DNA from: Bacillota bacterium
Lineage (GTDB): Bacteria > Bacillota > Desulfotomaculia > Desulfotomaculales > Desulfohalotomaculaceae
Assembly (NCBI GenBank): GCA_009711615.1
Contig: VENI01000003.1
Coordinates: 1 to 64,000 of the forward strand
Length of the DNA: 64,000 bases
Direction of reading: 5' to 3'
Shown: piece after piece, positions 33,735-42,002 of the stretch
Layout: the number at the start of each line of letters is the position of its first letter
Numbering within the stretch: the stretch's first letter is position 1
The notes under the pieces: generated by a model
Seen by the model: only the letters and a program-made list of their open reading frames with translations
Databases searched by the model: none
Told to the model about the DNA's origin: nothing
Translations under genes and position numbers: made by a program

Positions 33735-33995
33735 TTGGCTGACATACTTTTTAAATTTAATATCAAAAAGATAAAGATTGGTTCTATTGAAAATTCCTCG
33801 TCCTTAAATATTGGAAAAAATATGCTGAAGGAATTTGATAGTATGTCTAAAACAAACCAGGGACTGGGGAAAATCTCCGGAGATAAAAACGAGTTTCCCC
33901 GCAACTACAACTGTGTAAAAGATCCGGATGAAGTAGATATGTTATACGAAAAAGATGATCTTAAAAATAAAAGGTTTATAAATAGAGGTGAATAA
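33735..33995 (+). CDS. GerPA/GerPF-like small spore protein
   Basis: An 86-residue protein starting at TTG behind GGGGTGAAGG. Strand LFKFNIKKIKIGSIENSSSL, then KTNQGLGKISGD and KDPDEVDMLY. It is the close relative of 31479-31733, sharing SSSLN, the KTNQGLGKISG block and the acidic DPD-DM end, so the two arose from one gene and now flank the locus in opposite directions. Followed after two bases by the second Hsp20 gene. Confidence 0.63.
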   Translation: MADILFKFNIKKIKIGSIENSSSLNIGKNMLKEFDSMSKTNQGLGKISGDKNEFPRNYNCVKDPDEVDMLYEKDDLKNKRFINRGE

Positions 33996-33997
33996 AC

Positions 33998-34513
33998 GTG
34001 CAATATAATAATGAATTTATTCAAAAGGCTTTGGAAATGCAAAAAAAAGCCCAGGAATTAACCAATAATAACGATTGGCAGCAGAATTTTATGGAATCAA
34101 TGATGAACGCCTTTCAAGGTTGGGGAAATGCCCAATCTAAATCTACAAATGAGAATTTAAAAAGTCTATCTAACTTATGGTCTTCTGGGATGCCGGCCTT
34201 ATCTGATAACAGGAATCTTAATTTTAATATTAATGAAAGCGAGTATGAAATAAGTTTAAATGCTCCTTTGCCAGGTATAAGAAAACCGGAGGATATTGCT
34301 GTGAAAGTTCAAGGGGATACTGTAGTAATATCAGGTAGAAGTGATTATCTAGGAAACGGCAGCGGTCAGGTTTCAGACTTTAATCGGGTAATTAAACTAC
34401 CAACTTATGTAGATTCAGAAGGAGCGACAGCGGTCTACCAGCAGGGCTACCTTAATATACGATTACCTAAAAAGAAAAATCATACTTATAATTTAAGGGT
34501 GAACTTTAGATGA
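33998..34513 (+). CDS. Hsp20-family protein with long N-terminal arm
   Basis: A 171-residue protein. Residues 1-75 are an Asn/Gln-rich helical arm (WQQNFMESMMNAFQGWGNAQ). The alpha-crystallin-type domain follows: YEISLNAPLPGIRKPEDIAV, DTVVISGRSDYL and a closing YLNIRLPKKK. GTG start behind AGAGGTG, two bases after the GerP-like gene. It repeats the pairing of one GerP-like gene with one Hsp20 gene seen at 32429-33105, in swapped order. Probably a spore-coat component by context. Confidence 0.82.
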   Translation: MQYNNEFIQKALEMQKKAQELTNNNDWQQNFMESMMNAFQGWGNAQSKSTNENLKSLSNLWSSGMPALSDNRNLNFNINESEYEISLNAPLPGIRKPEDIAVKVQGDTVVISGRSDYLGNGSGQVSDFNRVIKLPTYVDSEGATAVYQQGYLNIRLPKKKNHTYNLRVNFR

Positions 34514-34537
34514 AAAAACTAGAATGGGTATATTTTT

Positions 34538-34589
34538 GAGACAAAAAGTAACTCTTAGGGGAAAATCCTTAAGAGTTACTTTTTGTCTC
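34538..34589 (+). terminator. Very long perfect hairpin, probable terminator
   Basis: A perfect 20-base stem (34538-34557 with 34570-34589), extendable by three more pairs, around a short GGGGAAAATCCT loop. T-rich stretches lie within the arm and shortly after. It follows the GerP/Hsp20 locus and precedes a new promoter. Its length is unusual for a plain terminator. Confidence 0.65.
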
Positions 34590-34630
34590 TGTTTAAGTCA
34601 TCAAAAAATAAGTATAAATTTAAAAATATA

Positions 34631-34660
34631 TAGACAAAATACAGTAATATCTAGTATAAT
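34631..34660 (+). promoter_or_regulatory. Promoter of the DUF2087 operon
   Basis: TAGACA (34631-34636), an 18-base spacer and TATAAT (34655-34660), just before the start region of the next gene. Confidence 0.55.
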
Positions 34661-34677
34661 ACTAACATAAGAAAGGG

Positions 34678-35442
34678 GTGTTTAAAATAAATCTATCAGA
34701 AATGTTTTGGGAAGCATCTATTAGCGAACTTAAACGTGGATATATTCAGGAAGAGAATTATTATACATGTATTCTCTGTGGCAAGAAATTTGAAAAAGGA
34801 ATTGTTTATCCCGTGGGAGAGACTTTCTATGAGGCAGAAAGGTATGTGCGGATACACATTGAGAATGTTCATGAATCTGTGTTTGAATACTTAATTAATA
34901 TGGATAAAAAACTTACCGGACTTACTGAGCATCAAAATAGGCTGCTTAGACTTTTTTACCAGGGTAAAAGCGATAAAGAAGTTCAAGAAGAAATGGGTAT
35001 TGGCAGTACCTCAACTATTAGAAATCATCGTTTTGCATTAAAAGAAAAAGAGCGTCAAGCCAAGATGTTTTTAGTTTTAATGGAATTATTAGAAGAGAAG
35101 GACAAATTTGCACCTACATTTGTTAAGCCCCATAAAACCGCTAAAATGATAGATAACCGGTATAATATTACACAGAAAGAGAATGAAAAGTTACTTAAAA
35201 AGTATTTTCCGGAAGGTATAAAGGGGCCTTTAAGTACTTTTCCCTTAAAGGAAAAACATAGGCTAATTATTATCCGGGAAATTGCAAAAAGGTTTGAAAG
35301 GGATCACAGCTATAATGAAAAGGAAATCAATGAAATTTTAAAATCTGCTAATGATGATTATGTTACTTTGAGGCGGTATTTAGTAGAGTATGGATTTTTA
35401 GACAGAAAGCATGACGGAAGCCAATACTGGCTAAAAGAATAA
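34678..35442 (+). CDS. DUF2087-domain regulator with zinc-finger-like N-terminus
   Basis: About 251-254 residues in three parts. An N-terminal CxxC plus His pair (CILCGKKF, HIENVH) suggests a zinc knuckle. A helix-turn-helix of LuxR type follows (LTEHQNRLLRLFYQGKSDKE, then STSTIRNHRFALKEKERQ). The C-terminal DUF2087 domain has FPLKEKHRLIIIREIAKRF, YNEKEINEIL, LRRYLVEYGFLDR and GSQYW. It probably binds DNA. Start is uncertain: GTG 34678 lies inside the ribosome site AAAGGGGTG; the codon six bases past it is ATA 34687. Confidence 0.82.
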   Translation: MFKINLSEMFWEASISELKRGYIQEENYYTCILCGKKFEKGIVYPVGETFYEAERYVRIHIENVHESVFEYLINMDKKLTGLTEHQNRLLRLFYQGKSDKEVQEEMGIGSTSTIRNHRFALKEKERQAKMFLVLMELLEEKDKFAPTFVKPHKTAKMIDNRYNITQKENEKLLKKYFPEGIKGPLSTFPLKEKHRLIIIREIAKRFERDHSYNEKEINEILKSANDDYVTLRRYLVEYGFLDRKHDGSQYWLKE

Positions 35443-35464
35443 ATAGGGGGAGGAGACGGGGAAA

Positions 35465-35866
35465 ATGGATCGAAGAGAAGAATTAAAGCAACTATATAAA
35501 GATTCAGAAACCGAAGCTGGAATTTATCAAATTAAAAACACCAGAAACCAAAAGATATTTATAGTAAGCAGCATGAATCTAAGAACTATCAATGGAAGGC
35601 GATTTGAGCTGCAAATGGGAATATATAAAAATAAAATGCTGCAAAATGATTGGAATGAATTTGGTGAAGAGGGTTTTGCCTTTGAAGTGTTAGAGACGGT
35701 AGATAAAAAGAAATGCAAGGGGTATTCTGAGGTAAAAGAACAGTTAGTAAAACTTGAAGAAAAGTGGTTGAATAAGCTACAACCCTATGGGGAACGAGGA
35801 TATAATATACCAAAAGAAAAGGAAGGATATAATGGGCCAGTACTTAAAGGTTGCTGTAATAGATAA
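35465..35866 (+). CDS. GIY-YIG-type nuclease domain protein
   Basis: A 133-residue protein with GIY-YIG features: AGIYQIKNTRNQKIFIV near residue 18-34, a central Arg/Asn-rich helix (RTINGRRFELQMG), and a C-terminal LEEKWLNKLQPYGERGYN that supplies the usual Glu and Asn. The second half-motif YIG reads IFIVSS, so activity is uncertain. Starts 22 bases after the DUF2087 gene behind GGGGGAGGAGACGGGG and overlaps the DUF2007 gene. DUF2087 and GIY-YIG proteins are known to neighbour or fuse in Bacillota; their joint role is not established. Confidence 0.75.
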   Translation: MDRREELKQLYKDSETEAGIYQIKNTRNQKIFIVSSMNLRTINGRRFELQMGIYKNKMLQNDWNEFGEEGFAFEVLETVDKKKCKGYSEVKEQLVKLEEKWLNKLQPYGERGYNIPKEKEGYNGPVLKGCCNR

Positions 35867-36053
35867 CGAAATAGAGGCACAAATTATTAAGGATATTCTT
35901 TTAAAACAAGATATACCTCACGAAGTTAAATCGTACCATAGCACTGCCTTTGATGGCCTGTTTCAACTACAAAATGGGTGGGGTGCGGTTATGGCACCCG
36001 AAGAATATCATCAAGAGATCCGGGAAATTCTCTCAGAACTCAGAAAATCATAA
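35832..36053 (+). CDS. DUF2007-like small protein
   Basis: A 73-residue cytosolic protein of the ferredoxin-like DUF2007 type: YLKVAVIDNEIEAQIIKDIL, then IPHEVKSYHS, WGAVMAPEEYHQEIREIL. Members are called putative signal transducers or pyrophosphohydrolase-associated domains, but no function is proven. ATG 35832, behind AAGGAAGGA, overlaps the GIY-YIG gene by 35 bases, so translation is probably coupled. A clear terminator follows. Confidence 0.78.
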   Translation: MGQYLKVAVIDNEIEAQIIKDILLKQDIPHEVKSYHSTAFDGLFQLQNGWGAVMAPEEYHQEIREILSELRKS

Positions 36054-36060
36054 TGATAAA

Positions 36061-36093
36061 TTTAAGCCACCATCAGTTTAATGGTGGCTTAAA
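36061..36093 (+). terminator. Rho-independent terminator
   Basis: A perfect 13-base stem TTTAAGCCACCAT / ATGGTGGCTTAAA with a seven-base loop, followed by TATTTTA. Ends the DUF2087 operon; may serve the opposing small gene as well. Confidence 0.82.
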
Positions 36094-36132
36094 TATTTTA
36101 ACTATTTTAAACCATATATCCTGATTATCAAA

Positions 36133-36270
36133 TTATTCATCACCTTCGTTGAAAGCTGATAACGGGTCTTGTAAATCGTCTAATAAATCTTTTAGCGGTA
36201 TTAATCCGGGGCCTGCCTGAAGATCAGATTTAGGGATTACAAGTTTTTCGTTTTCTCTGAAACTCCTCAT
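36133..36270 (-). CDS. 45-residue acidic protein, unknown
   Basis: A short gene on the minus strand with a clear ribosome site (GAGGTGAT, six bases before ATG 36270). The product begins MRSFRENEKLVIPKSD, has a central PGLIPLKDLLDDLQDP stretch and ends in an acidic NEGDE. It has no hydrophobic segment and no Cys. It lies alone between two terminator-bounded units. I do not recognise it; the good site and the protein-like composition argue that it is real. Confidence 0.5.
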   Translation of the reverse strand: MRSFRENEKLVIPKSDLQAGPGLIPLKDLLDDLQDPLSAFNEGDE

Positions 36271-36375
36271 TTATAATCACCTCATTATTATAATGACCAA
36301 ATACATGGCCGGATTCTCTTGTTAATAAAAGGAAAATTATTAAATGGCGTTGAAGATTGTAGAGAGGTAGGTGTG

Positions 36376-37083
36376 ATGATTATGAAGAAACCAGTAATAA
36401 TTGTAAAAAGTATTTTATTGATATTAACAGTGGTGGTTTTCTCCGGTTGTAGTGGGGATTCAAATAATGCCTATAAACAGGCAGAGGTGGTTAGAGTTGT
36501 TGACGGCGATACTGTAGTTGTTAGTTTAAATAACGGTGAAACAGAAAAAGTAAGGTTAATAGGTATTAATACACCGGAAAGTACAACTCGTCATCAGCCT
36601 TATGGCGAGGAAGCATCAAAATATACAAAGGTGCAGTTAACTGGTAAAACCATATACTTAGAAAAGGATGTCAGTGAACGGGATAGATATGATCGGCTAC
36701 TACGCATTATCTGGACAGAGAAACCTGCTTCCATTAATGACGAAGAGATTAGAAATAAAATGTTTAATGCAAAATTAGTTATTGAAGGTTATGCCAGGGT
36801 GGCCACATATCCTCCGGATGTAAAATATGTTGATTACTTTAATAAATATGACCGGGAGGCCCGGAAGTCAAACCGTGGTTTGTGGGCAATAGATCCTAAT
36901 CAAGATTCAGAGGAAAAACAGCCCTCAACCGCAACCGGCAAGATAAAGGGTAACATCAATAGTGACGGTGAGAAAATATATCACGTTCCTGGCGGTGCCT
37001 ACTATGAACGAACGGAGCCGGAAGTATGGTTTGAAACAGAAAAAGATGCCTTGGAAGCGGGCTTTAGAAGGTCAAAAAGATAA
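36376..37083 (+). CDS. Thermonuclease-family lipoprotein with C-terminal sunset domain
   Basis: About 235 residues. A lipoprotein signal (lipobox VFSGC) anchors it outside. The staphylococcal-nuclease domain has VVRVVDGDTVVV, VRLIGINTPES with the first catalytic Arg, the QPYGEEASKY Glu region and RDRYDRLLR with the second Arg. The C-terminus is a small sunset-like domain (GNINSDGEKIYHVPGG, then YYERTEPEVWF and DALEAGFR). It should hydrolyse extracellular DNA or RNA. ATG 36376 follows GAGAGGTAGG; ATG 36382 is an alternative. Flanked by terminators, so monocistronic. Confidence 0.9.
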   Translation: MIMKKPVIIVKSILLILTVVVFSGCSGDSNNAYKQAEVVRVVDGDTVVVSLNNGETEKVRLIGINTPESTTRHQPYGEEASKYTKVQLTGKTIYLEKDVSERDRYDRLLRIIWTEKPASINDEEIRNKMFNAKLVIEGYARVATYPPDVKYVDYFNKYDREARKSNRGLWAIDPNQDSEEKQPSTATGKIKGNINSDGEKIYHVPGGAYYERTEPEVWFETEKDALEAGFRRSKR

Positions 37084-37091
37084 TAAGCAAT

Positions 37092-37121
37092 ATAAAGGGC
37101 TGTGGTTTCACAGCCCTTTAT
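37092..37121. terminator. Bidirectional terminator
   Basis: A perfect 13-base stem ATAAAGGGCTGTG / CACAGCCCTTTAT with a four-base loop, between the nuclease gene and the converging RND efflux gene. Confidence 0.85.
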
Positions 37122-37143
37122 GCGAGAAATAATAATTAATTTG

Positions 37144-40100
37144 TTAAGCTTTTTTGCTCTTTCGTTTTTCCTTATACTGGGCCAACACAGTATAAAGTGC
37201 TGGTACAATCATTAAAGTTAGAATTGTTGAGAATACCAACCCTGAGATAATAGTCATGGCCAGCGGTGAAAATAACGGGCCGCCTATGATGGCTAACGGT
37301 GTAAGGCCTGCCACTGCTGTCATCGAGGTGAGCAGGATAGGACGCAACCGTGCTTCACCGGCCTTTAGTACAGCCTCTTTTAATTCCATTCCTTCAGATC
37401 TTGCCTTTTCTATAAAGTCTATCAATACAATCCCATTACGTACCACAATACCTGCTAAAGAGATAACTCCCATCATAGTCATGAACCCTAGAGGGGTACG
37501 GGTGATAAACAAACCGATGAGACTCCCCGCAGTGGCCAAATAAACTGTACTCATGATTAATATTGGCAAACTTAAAGAGTAAAACTGAATAACAATCTGT
37601 ATGAATATCAGGAAAAATACTATTACTGAAAGTTTAGCCATGTCTATAAATATATCTGTCTGTTCGGTCATTTCCCCGCCCACTTCCCAGTGGTAACCAT
37701 CCGGAAAGTCAGTTTTCTCAAGTATACTAGTGACATCAGTCATCACTTCGGTAGCTGTTCTTCCCCTAACATCTCCGGTAATGGTCACTGATCTGGATAA
37801 GTTGCGGTGGGGAATGTTTTGAATATTAAATGCTGGTTTAACCTCAACAATTTCAGACAGTGGAATTTGTTGTCCCAATGCGTTAGGTACCATTAAGTGC
37901 TGCAATACACTAATGGAACTTTCACCCGAATTATTTGCATATAAATTTATGTCTATTAAGTCTTTTCCGTTATCGAATTGACTAACTGTAATCCCTTCAC
38001 CGGCCAGACGAATAGTGCGTGAAAGATTTGTATAAGTAATCATTTTTTGCTCTAACATTGCCCGGTTTACCTGGAATTCCAAGGTGTTATTGTCTAACCC
38101 AAAATTATCTTGGATATCATAAGCCCCGGGTATTTTAGTTATTTTTTCTTTAACCTGTTGTGTTAACTCCCGCAGTTGGGTAATGTCATCTCCATATAGG
38201 TGTAATTCAATGGGTTCACCTACAGGTGGACCTGTTTGCAGTTCCCACGGATAAATACTTACCCCGGGATATTTCATTTCTAACTTGTTCCGCCAACTTT
38301 CCACCAATTCAGATGCATTTACTTTATCAAGATCTAGTTTTACTACTATTTGGGCATTTTCTTCTGACTGACTATCAATGCCAGTGCCACCGCCAAACCA
38401 AAGTGACGGTCGAGCGCCAGCAGCGCCAGAAATTTCTTTTACCCCAGGCTGTTTAGCTAACCATTGTTGTATTTCACGAACCACAGTGTTAGTTTCCTCA
38501 ATATCGCTGCCCTTGGGCATACGGATGTTAATTGGTAATTCTTCCCGGTCAGCGGTGGGGAACAGTTCCACCGGGGTAAATGGTATTAGCCCGTAAGCCA
38601 GTGTACCAATTAGTATTCCAGTCAAGCCTACTTTTAGCGGCTGTTTTAATATACGTGGCATTAGATACCCAGCATACCAGTTGGTAAGGTTTTGCAGCTG
38701 ATTCCCCAATATGCCCTCGGATGAGCCAGTGCTCTTTCCTTTTTTTAACATGCGTGTTTCGTACCAGTTGCGGAATATAGGAATAATGGTCAGTGCCATC
38801 ACCATTGATGTTAACATGGTCAAACTCACCACCACTGGTATTGGCCTGATATAATCTCCACTAATACCCGAAAGAAACATTAGAGGTCCAAAGGAAAAGA
38901 TTGTGGCTAAAGTAGCGGTGAGAATGGAGGCAGATACTTCCTGGGCCCCCTTTACTGATGCCTCAAAAGGTTTCTCCTTTAGAACATGAAGTCGCCGTTC
39001 AATGTTGTCGTTTACAACCACAGCGTCATCCACCAACACACCAAGCACTACAATCAACCCATAAATTGACATCATGTTTAGTGTTATGTCTAGACCGGGA
39101 AGGAAAATTAGACCCACAGCCATAGAAATTGGAATTGCAATAGCCACCATTAACGCGGTTATAAAGTTCAAGCCCAGTGTACAGACAAGTAATACTGCTG
39201 AAATGGCAATTATCATTTCCCTAAGCAGGTCATGAGACATTTCGTTGACTTTTTCATTTTGTGAATAAACTGGGGCAATCTCCACTCCAGATGGTAAGTT
39301 TTTGGTTAGTTTTTGCAGCATTTGTTCAATATTTTGGTGTAATGATGGTGCGTCAGTGCCTTCTTCTACACTAATACCCATTATGGCACTGGGCATACCG
39401 TTGTGGTAGGCGTAAATTTCTTCGTTTTTGTTAGCTAAATAAGCATTACCCACATCCTTTAGGTATACAGGAACACCGTCTGATGTGATGTTTACAACCA
39501 CTTTATTTAATTGCTCCCACTGGTAGTTGTTTGGAAGAATCATTTGAAAATTACGACCTGCAACTTCTAGGTCCCCAATGGGTATTTTCTCATTCTCACC
39601 AGTGATTGCTGCCATTACCTGAGACCAGGTAATGCCGTAATGCTGCAACTTCCAAGTGTCTAATTCCACACGTACTTCTTGTTCGGGCAGCCCCCAATAT
39701 TGTACATCAGATACCCCTTGGACGGTCCTAAGTTGGTCTTTCCAGTTGTCCAGGGTTTCACGCAGGTTATATAACTGTTCACGGCTTTGGGCAGTAACGT
39801 TAAATGAAAAGAACGCAATTGCCCCTAAGTTGTCGTTTACTAAAGGTTTTTCCACACCATCAGGCAGTTCCGCCTCGGCATCTGTTACTTTTTTACGCAG
39901 TTCATCCCATTTTTCTTTAGGGTCAACATCATCCTTTAGCCATACCGTGATAGATGAGTATCCATGCCCGGAATATGAATTTATTGTTTTAACACCTTGA
40001 ATTTCTTTAATATTCTGCTCAATTTCATTTGTAACTGTACGTTCAACTTTTTCCGGTGTTGCTCCAGGGAAAACTGTGGTGACGGTGGCAATACTGATAA

Positions 40101-40215
40101 CTATGTCTGGCTGCTCCTGACGGGGTAGCTGAAAAACTGTTAATAAACCCATGGCAAAGATCATTACAAAGAATAGCAGTGTGATTTTTTGCCTGCGCAA
40201 AAGATACTCTATCAC
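37144..40215 (-). CDS. RND-family efflux transporter permease
   Basis: A 1023-residue AcrB/SwrC-type proton-driven exporter. The first membrane helix is followed by the porter domain (TVFPGATPEKVERTVT, a family hallmark), the TM4 segment GVLVDDAVVVNDNIER with the two proton-relay Asp residues, a second porter half and the C-terminal VVRNGIVLIDFI and LRPILLTSMTAVAGL motifs. It starts four bases inside the end of the adaptor gene. A Gram-positive cell has no outer membrane, so it exports into the wall space, as SwrC does. Substrate unknown. Confidence 0.93.
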   Translation of the reverse strand: MIEYLLRRQKITLLFFVMIFAMGLLTVFQLPRQEQPDIVISIATVTTVFPGATPEKVERTVTNEIEQNIKEIQGVKTINSYSGHGYSSITVWLKDDVDPKEKWDELRKKVTDAEAELPDGVEKPLVNDNLGAIAFFSFNVTAQSREQLYNLRETLDNWKDQLRTVQGVSDVQYWGLPEQEVRVELDTWKLQHYGITWSQVMAAITGENEKIPIGDLEVAGRNFQMILPNNYQWEQLNKVVVNITSDGVPVYLKDVGNAYLANKNEEIYAYHNGMPSAIMGISVEEGTDAPSLHQNIEQMLQKLTKNLPSGVEIAPVYSQNEKVNEMSHDLLREMIIAISAVLLVCTLGLNFITALMVAIAIPISMAVGLIFLPGLDITLNMMSIYGLIVVLGVLVDDAVVVNDNIERRLHVLKEKPFEASVKGAQEVSASILTATLATIFSFGPLMFLSGISGDYIRPIPVVVSLTMLTSMVMALTIIPIFRNWYETRMLKKGKSTGSSEGILGNQLQNLTNWYAGYLMPRILKQPLKVGLTGILIGTLAYGLIPFTPVELFPTADREELPINIRMPKGSDIEETNTVVREIQQWLAKQPGVKEISGAAGARPSLWFGGGTGIDSQSEENAQIVVKLDLDKVNASELVESWRNKLEMKYPGVSIYPWELQTGPPVGEPIELHLYGDDITQLRELTQQVKEKITKIPGAYDIQDNFGLDNNTLEFQVNRAMLEQKMITYTNLSRTIRLAGEGITVSQFDNGKDLIDINLYANNSGESSISVLQHLMVPNALGQQIPLSEIVEVKPAFNIQNIPHRNLSRSVTITGDVRGRTATEVMTDVTSILEKTDFPDGYHWEVGGEMTEQTDIFIDMAKLSVIVFFLIFIQIVIQFYSLSLPILIMSTVYLATAGSLIGLFITRTPLGFMTMMGVISLAGIVVRNGIVLIDFIEKARSEGMELKEAVLKAGEARLRPILLTSMTAVAGLTPLAIIGGPLFSPLAMTIISGLVFSTILTLMIVPALYTVLAQYKEKRKSKKA

Positions 40216-41297
40216 TTCTCACTACCCCCCGGTTCCTTAATGTCATCGCCGTTGAAAAGTTGGTCTGCACCTTTAATTACAATTTTGCTTCCTGACTCCA
40301 ATCCGTCAATCACTTCCAATTTATCACCAAATAATTCACCAATGGTAACAGCTTTTTTAACGGCTTTACCGTCTACAGATAAGAAAACATAGGGTTTCTT
40401 CTCCCCGCGGTTAATTACAGAACTTACCGGAACAAATAGTCCTTCCCGTTGTTCTGAACGGTTTGCTATTACCACTTGACCAGGTAACCAGTCTTTATTG
40501 GGATTAGGTACAGTTACTTCTACCCCTACGGTACCAGTATCGCTGTTAGTAGCGGGATAGATGCGGGTTACTTGTGCTTGGCGTTCATTAGCATACAAAT
40601 TTAGGCTTACTTTATCACCTACTTGCCAGTTAGCAATGTCACTGTCCGGTACTGGTAGAACTACTTTTAACGGGCTAAGCTGCCCAATAGTATAAATTGG
40701 TGAGCCAGCGGCTACCGTTTGCCCATCAGTAGTATGTTTAGTTAGTATTGTGCTGTTAAATGGGGCTACAAGACTTGTTTTTTCCGGTGTAATCAAGCTG
40801 GCAGATTCTTGGGCTAATAAATAATCTTCTTCTGCCACCCGCAGGCGGTCACGTACCTTATCGTAATCAGATTGAGATACAGCACCTTGTTGATAAAGCT
40901 TCTCCATACGTTCAAAATCCTTAAGTGCCTGCTCATATCCCACTTTACTTTTGTTTACCCCAGCATTAGTCTTAGCCACCTGCAGACTGTATTCCGAAGC
41001 ACTAATTTTAGCAAGTACTGTATCCAAACTTATCTGATCTCCTTGTTTATAGTTGAGTTCAAGCAAACGCCCAGGCACCTCAAAGGATAGTACAGTTTTT
41101 TCATTGGCTTCCAGGGATCCTGAAAGTTCTGTCCAACGCTGTGCCTTGCTTTTAATTACCGTTTCCACCTGTACTAATTTGGATGTTTTATCTGCAGACT
41201 CTGTTTCCTTTGCTGGTTTAATCAGGCCAACAGCAACAATCAATAGGATGGTTAACACTACACCCAGTGCAATCCAGCTTATTTTTTTCTTACTCAT
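40212..41297 (-). CDS. RND efflux periplasmic adaptor (membrane fusion protein)
   Basis: A 361-residue HlyD/AcrA-type protein. An N-terminal membrane anchor (residues about 6-26) precedes a barrel-sandwich lipoyl domain (TVLSFEVPGRLLELNYKQGD and SLVAPFNSTILTKHTTDGQTV), a coiled-coil hairpin (DFERMEKLYQQGAVSQSDYD) and a beta-barrel with LPGQVVIANRS. It recruits and assembles with the RND permease, whose gene it overlaps by four bases. It follows padR by 96 bases and probably shares its transcript. Confidence 0.93.
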   Translation of the reverse strand: MSKKKISWIALGVVLTILLIVAVGLIKPAKETESADKTSKLVQVETVIKSKAQRWTELSGSLEANEKTVLSFEVPGRLLELNYKQGDQISLDTVLAKISASEYSLQVAKTNAGVNKSKVGYEQALKDFERMEKLYQQGAVSQSDYDKVRDRLRVAEEDYLLAQESASLITPEKTSLVAPFNSTILTKHTTDGQTVAAGSPIYTIGQLSPLKVVLPVPDSDIANWQVGDKVSLNLYANERQAQVTRIYPATNSDTGTVGVEVTVPNPNKDWLPGQVVIANRSEQREGLFVPVSSVINRGEKKPYVFLSVDGKAVKKAVTIGELFGDKLEVIDGLESGSKIVIKGADQLFNGDDIKEPGGSEK

Positions 41298-41393
41298 ATC
41301 CGCAACTTTCCCCTTTTTCTTCCCAGTCGCCTAATCGCCAGGGGAGAATGGGAAAAAGATATTCCCTCCTTTAACTATTTAATTAATTAAGGT

Positions 41394-41960
41394 TTATTTT
41401 TGGTGCTCTTTTTGGGCCTGTTTTAATTCTTCTATACATTCTTCTGACCAGCGAACTAATGCTTCTGTTATCATTTTGCCTTTTTTAAGCGTTAGTCGCC
41501 AATATAACTTATCATTTGGCAGAGATAATTCTTCTGCATATTTATCTATTACCTGATCCTCTGAGTGGCAATGTTTTAGTAATTCTTGTGCCTGCTTGTT
41601 ATACCGCTCCAATTGAAAAATAGTTTCTTCTTTAGGGAGTAAAGAACTAAAAAAAATCCGGATCATGAATTCATCACGAATTGGGGATAGAAGTTGCTCA
41701 GGATTATCATTCATCCAATTGCGAAACTCTTTTTTTCCTTCATCAGTGATACTATATATTTTTTTATCCGGCCTCCCTTCTTGGTGTTCTACCTGAGAAG
41801 AAACATAACCCTTGTCTTCTAAGTTACCCAGTACTCTGTAAATTTGGCTCAGTTGAGCGGACCAGAAATGGTTTATAGATTCGTTGAAAACCTTATTCAA
41901 GTCGTAACCGCTCATGGACTTGTATGAAAGAAGTCCTAAAATACCGTGTTGTAGTGACAT
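41394..41960 (-). CDS. PadR-family transcriptional regulator
   Basis: A 188-residue PadR-type repressor: winged helix domain (LQHGILGLLSYKSMSGYDL, then VLGNLEDKGYVSSQ and RPDKKIYSITDEGKKEF) and a C-terminal helical dimerisation domain (residues about 95-175). ATG 41960 sits behind GGAGG; a longer in-frame start would begin in the promoter. Two palindromes lie between the promoter and the gene, consistent with self-repression and control of the efflux genes downstream. Confidence 0.92.
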   Translation of the reverse strand: MSLQHGILGLLSYKSMSGYDLNKVFNESINHFWSAQLSQIYRVLGNLEDKGYVSSQVEHQEGRPDKKIYSITDEGKKEFRNWMNDNPEQLLSPIRDEFMIRIFFSSLLPKEETIFQLERYNKQAQELLKHCHSEDQVIDKYAEELSLPNDKLYWRLTLKKGKMITEALVRWSEECIEELKQAQKEHQK

Positions 41961-41971
41961 AATACCTCCTA

Positions 41972-42002
41972 TATATAACAAGTTATATATCAACTGTGAT
42001 AT
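41972..42002. promoter_or_regulatory. Tandem palindromic operators for PadR
   Basis: Two overlapping perfect palindromes: TATATAAC-AA-GTTATATA (41972-41989) and ATATCA-ACTG-TGATAT (41987-42002). They lie immediately downstream of the padR -10 box, a good position for repression. Confidence 0.55.

Noticed and set aside
37144-41297. Horizontal transfer of the RND efflux genes from a Gram-negative donor
   Set aside because: RND and adaptor pairs of this kind are known in Bacillota (SwrC-type), and base and start-codon use look like the neighbours.
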